A stretch of 6,890 nt of DNA from Limisphaerales bacterium. GTDB taxonomy: Bacteria > Verrucomicrobiota > Verrucomicrobiia > Limisphaerales > UBA8199. Position numbers and translations under genes: made by a program. The notes under the pieces were generated by a model. The model saw nothing but the letters and a program-made list of their open reading frames with translations, did not search any database and was not told where the DNA came from. The stretch is from contig JANXQE010000723.1 in the NCBI GenBank assembly GCA_025356925.1, positions 1-6,890 on the forward strand, written 5' to 3'. How positions within the stretch are numbered: position 1 is the stretch's first letter; each line of letters starts with the position of its first letter. Below are positions 5,266-6,890 of this stretch, in pieces.

Positions 5266-6660
5266 TCAGAGATCCCAGGTCTGCTGGTACTCCGGCACGA
5301 TGACGTCGGCCTTGGGATAGAGGCCGCGCAGGGTTTCTCCGAAGGCGAGGGCCTGATTTTCTTCGCCATGAATGACGGCAATTTTTTTGATGTCCCCTTG
5401 GATGTTCCACACATAGTGTCGCAACTCGTTCTTGTCCGCATGGCCCGAGAAGGAATCCAGGGAAGCGATTTTAGCTCTGACCTGGTGCGGCTCGCCAAAG
5501 ATATTAACGGGGTTTGCCCCGGATAGAATCTGTGCGCCGAGGGTATGTTCGGCGCAATAGCCGATGAATAAAATCAGGTTGGCGGGGTCGCCAATGTGAT
5601 TGGCCAGGTGATGGCGGATACGCCCGGCTTCAGCCATACCCGAGGCACTGATGATGATGGCCGGATCGGCCAGGTTGTTGAGCTTCATCGAATGCGCCAG
5701 CTCACGGATATAGGTAAGATTTTCCATCCCAAACGGATTCTCCTTTTCGCGAAGAAAGTTGTAAATAGTTTCGTTGAAACACTCCGGGTGCAGGCGATAG
5801 ATTTCCGTCGCATTCACGCTGAGCGGGCTATCGACGAAGATCGGAACCCGAGGCAGTTGACCCGCAAGCGTAAGCTGATGGAGCGTGTAAACAATCTGTT
5901 GGGTACGCCCGACTGAGAACGAGGGGATGATCACTTTGCCCTTTCGGTCGAGGGTTTCGCGGACGAGCCGTCCGACGTCGTTGTTGGCATCGACTTTGGG
6001 CGCATGCGCGCGGTTGCCGTAAGTGCTTTCCACCTGCAGGTAGTCGACAGCCTCGACCGGCTGCGGGTTTCGCAAGATGTCGTCGGCTCCCCGCCCGACG
6101 TCGCCGCTGAACAGATAGCGGAACTTGCGCCCGTTTTCGTGCACGTCGAGGACGACTTGCGCAGAGCCCAGGATATGGCCGGCATCCCTGAAGGTAACCG
6201 TCAACCCGTCGCTGGCCGGGAATGGACGGTCGTAGTTAAACGTGACAAACTGGCGAACTGCCTTTTCAGCATCAGTGGAGCTGTAAAGCGGTTCGATCGG
6301 CGGCAAACCGCGCTTAGCCCGCTTTTTGGAAAGGAAAGCGGCATCGTCGCGCTGGATTTGGGCTGAATCTTCCAACATGATGCTGGCCAGGTCCCGAGTG
6401 GCAAACGTGCAGTAGATGTTCCCCTCGAATCCCTGGCGACAGAGATTCGGCAGGTTCCCGCAGTGGTCGATGTGGGCATGGCTCAGGATCACGGCGTCAA
6501 CCTTCGTGGGGTCGAATGGGAAGTTGCGATTGCGCTCGATCGATTCACCCCGGCGGCCCTGAAACAACCCGCATTCCAACAAGAGCTGTCGGCCATTGGT
6601 CTCCAACAGGTAGGCCGAGCCAGTGGTCGTGCGGGTGGCTCCGAAAAAGTGGACGCGCAT
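5266..6660 (-). CDS. Beta-CASP metallo-beta-lactamase-fold ribonuclease (CPSF73/YSH1-like)
   Basis: This 464-residue protein has the full motif set of the RNA-processing beta-CASP group. Metallo-beta-lactamase motif 2 is HAHIDH (61-66), motif 3 is His162 in GHILGSA, and motif 4 is Asp187 in FSGDVGR. The beta-CASP motifs are A, Glu211 in VESTYGN; B, His407 in FSGHADKNEL; and C, His431 in IHGEENQ. Together they would bind two zinc ions and cleave a phosphodiester bond. Family members act as endo- or 5'-exoribonucleases in the cytoplasm; Thermus TTHA0252 is a bacterial example of similar size. No KH or other extra RNA-binding domain is present, unlike archaeal aCPSF1. I chose ATG at 6660 because the family starts MRVHFFGATRTTTGSAYLLE; TTG at 6711 would add 17 unsupported residues. 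No Shine-Dalgarno is visible. TTGAGG (6706-6711) and TATCCA (6683-6688), 17 bp apart, are only a weak promoter candidate. DNA substrates cannot be excluded, but conserved His at motif C favours RNA. Confidence 0.93.
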   Translation of the reverse strand: MRVHFFGATRTTTGSAYLLETNGRQLLLECGLFQGRRGESIERNRNFPFDPTKVDAVILSHAHIDHCGNLPNLCRQGFEGNIYCTFATRDLASIMLEDSAQIQRDDAAFLSKKRAKRGLPPIEPLYSSTDAEKAVRQFVTFNYDRPFPASDGLTVTFRDAGHILGSAQVVLDVHENGRKFRYLFSGDVGRGADDILRNPQPVEAVDYLQVESTYGNRAHAPKVDANNDVGRLVRETLDRKGKVIIPSFSVGRTQQIVYTLHQLTLAGQLPRVPIFVDSPLSVNATEIYRLHPECFNETIYNFLREKENPFGMENLTYIRELAHSMKLNNLADPAIIISASGMAEAGRIRHHLANHIGDPANLILFIGYCAEHTLGAQILSGANPVNIFGEPHQVRAKIASLDSFSGHADKNELRHYVWNIQGDIKKIAVIHGEENQALAFGETLRGLYPKADVIVPEYQQTWDL

Positions 6661-6846
6661 GGCCAAAAGACTGAATTTAACCTGGATAAAGTCGAGAGGA
6701 AATCTCCTCAAAAGTGCGGGAACACAATGGCCGCCCTGCCCGGATGGTGAGGTGAGATCGAGGCGTTTTGCTCCGCTCCCTTATCGATGATGCCAAAAAT
6801 GGATTGGACAACGAGACGTCTAAATCATTACAGTTTTCGGCAGCTT

Positions 6847-6890
6847 ATGAACAAGAGTCCGGCAACAAAATTTCTGTTGGTCCTGTTGGT
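6847..6890 (+). CDS. Start of a probable exported protein (3' partial)
   Basis: The ATG at 6847 opens MNKSPATKFLLVLLV before the window ends. This looks like a signal peptide, with two lysines in the n-region and the start of a hydrophobic h-region. The frame is open back to a stop at 6748-6750, with further in-frame ATGs at 6787, 6790 and 6799 that would add 16 to 20 residues, including RR. None has a good ribosome site, so the start is uncertain. It is divergent from the beta-CASP gene across 186 bp in which I see no clear promoter. Too little sequence remains to name the product. Confidence 0.4.
   Translation, partial: MNKSPATKFLLVLL

Noticed and set aside
6696..6709. GAGGA-AATC-TCCTC short inverted repeat upstream of the beta-CASP gene
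   Set aside because: The 5-bp stem is too short to stand out, has no T tract and is not placed relative to a convincing promoter.
6661..6711. Longer beta-CASP start at the TTG codon (6711)
   Set aside because: It adds 17 residues with no counterpart in the family, while ATG at 6660 yields the expected MRVHFFGATRTTTGSA start. The GAGGAG just inside the TTG does not sit at ribosome-site distance from any start codon.
6814..6821. Perfect 8-bp palindrome AGACGTCT upstream of the right-hand ORF
   Set aside because: A single short palindrome without a second copy or clear promoter boxes around it is within chance expectation.

Overview
The window looks like ordinary chromosome from a member of the Verrucomicrobiota, most likely of the Pedosphaera/Limisphaera type. 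The main reason is the large secreted protein at the left end: a glycine-rich beta-helix stalk, a choice-of-anchor-Q-like junction, three cysteine-free Ig-like domains and a C-terminal 'GRTYRLLSSTNLTVW...FYRV' module. That combination is typical of the group. A moderately high GC content and weak or absent Shine-Dalgarno sequences before most starts agree with this. The phylum call is inference from protein style; no marker gene is present.

Layout from left to right. Positions 1-2370 (+) hold the secreted repeat/Ig protein, whose 5' end lies outside the window. It converges on a small PadR-type repressor gene (2538-2870, -), with one G+C-rich stem-loop between them. Positions 2871-3205 have no gene. 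They hold the padR control region, including a candidate operator, and a cluster of palindromes: two adjacent hairpins with unrelated stems but almost the same 14-nt loop, then a short T-tailed hairpin. Next come a complete tRNA-Arg(CCG) with encoded CCA (3206-3282) and a full-length transketolase of the short, animal-like type (3368-5206, +). Transketolase converges on a beta-CASP metallo-beta-lactamase-fold ribonuclease-like gene (5266-6660, -). The 59 bp between their stops is almost entirely a seven-unit heptanucleotide tandem repeat. At the right edge a divergent reading frame begins with what looks like a signal peptide (from about 6847, +).

The genes do not form an obvious pathway or operon. 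They are a cell-surface protein, a one-component repressor without its usual transporter partner, a tRNA, a central carbon enzyme of the pentose phosphate pathway and a probable RNA-processing nuclease, arranged as convergent and divergent single units. I see no convincing new multi-gene system. The less usual material is non-coding (the shared-loop palindromes and the heptad array) and architectural (nine unusually long Gly-rich beta-helix coils).
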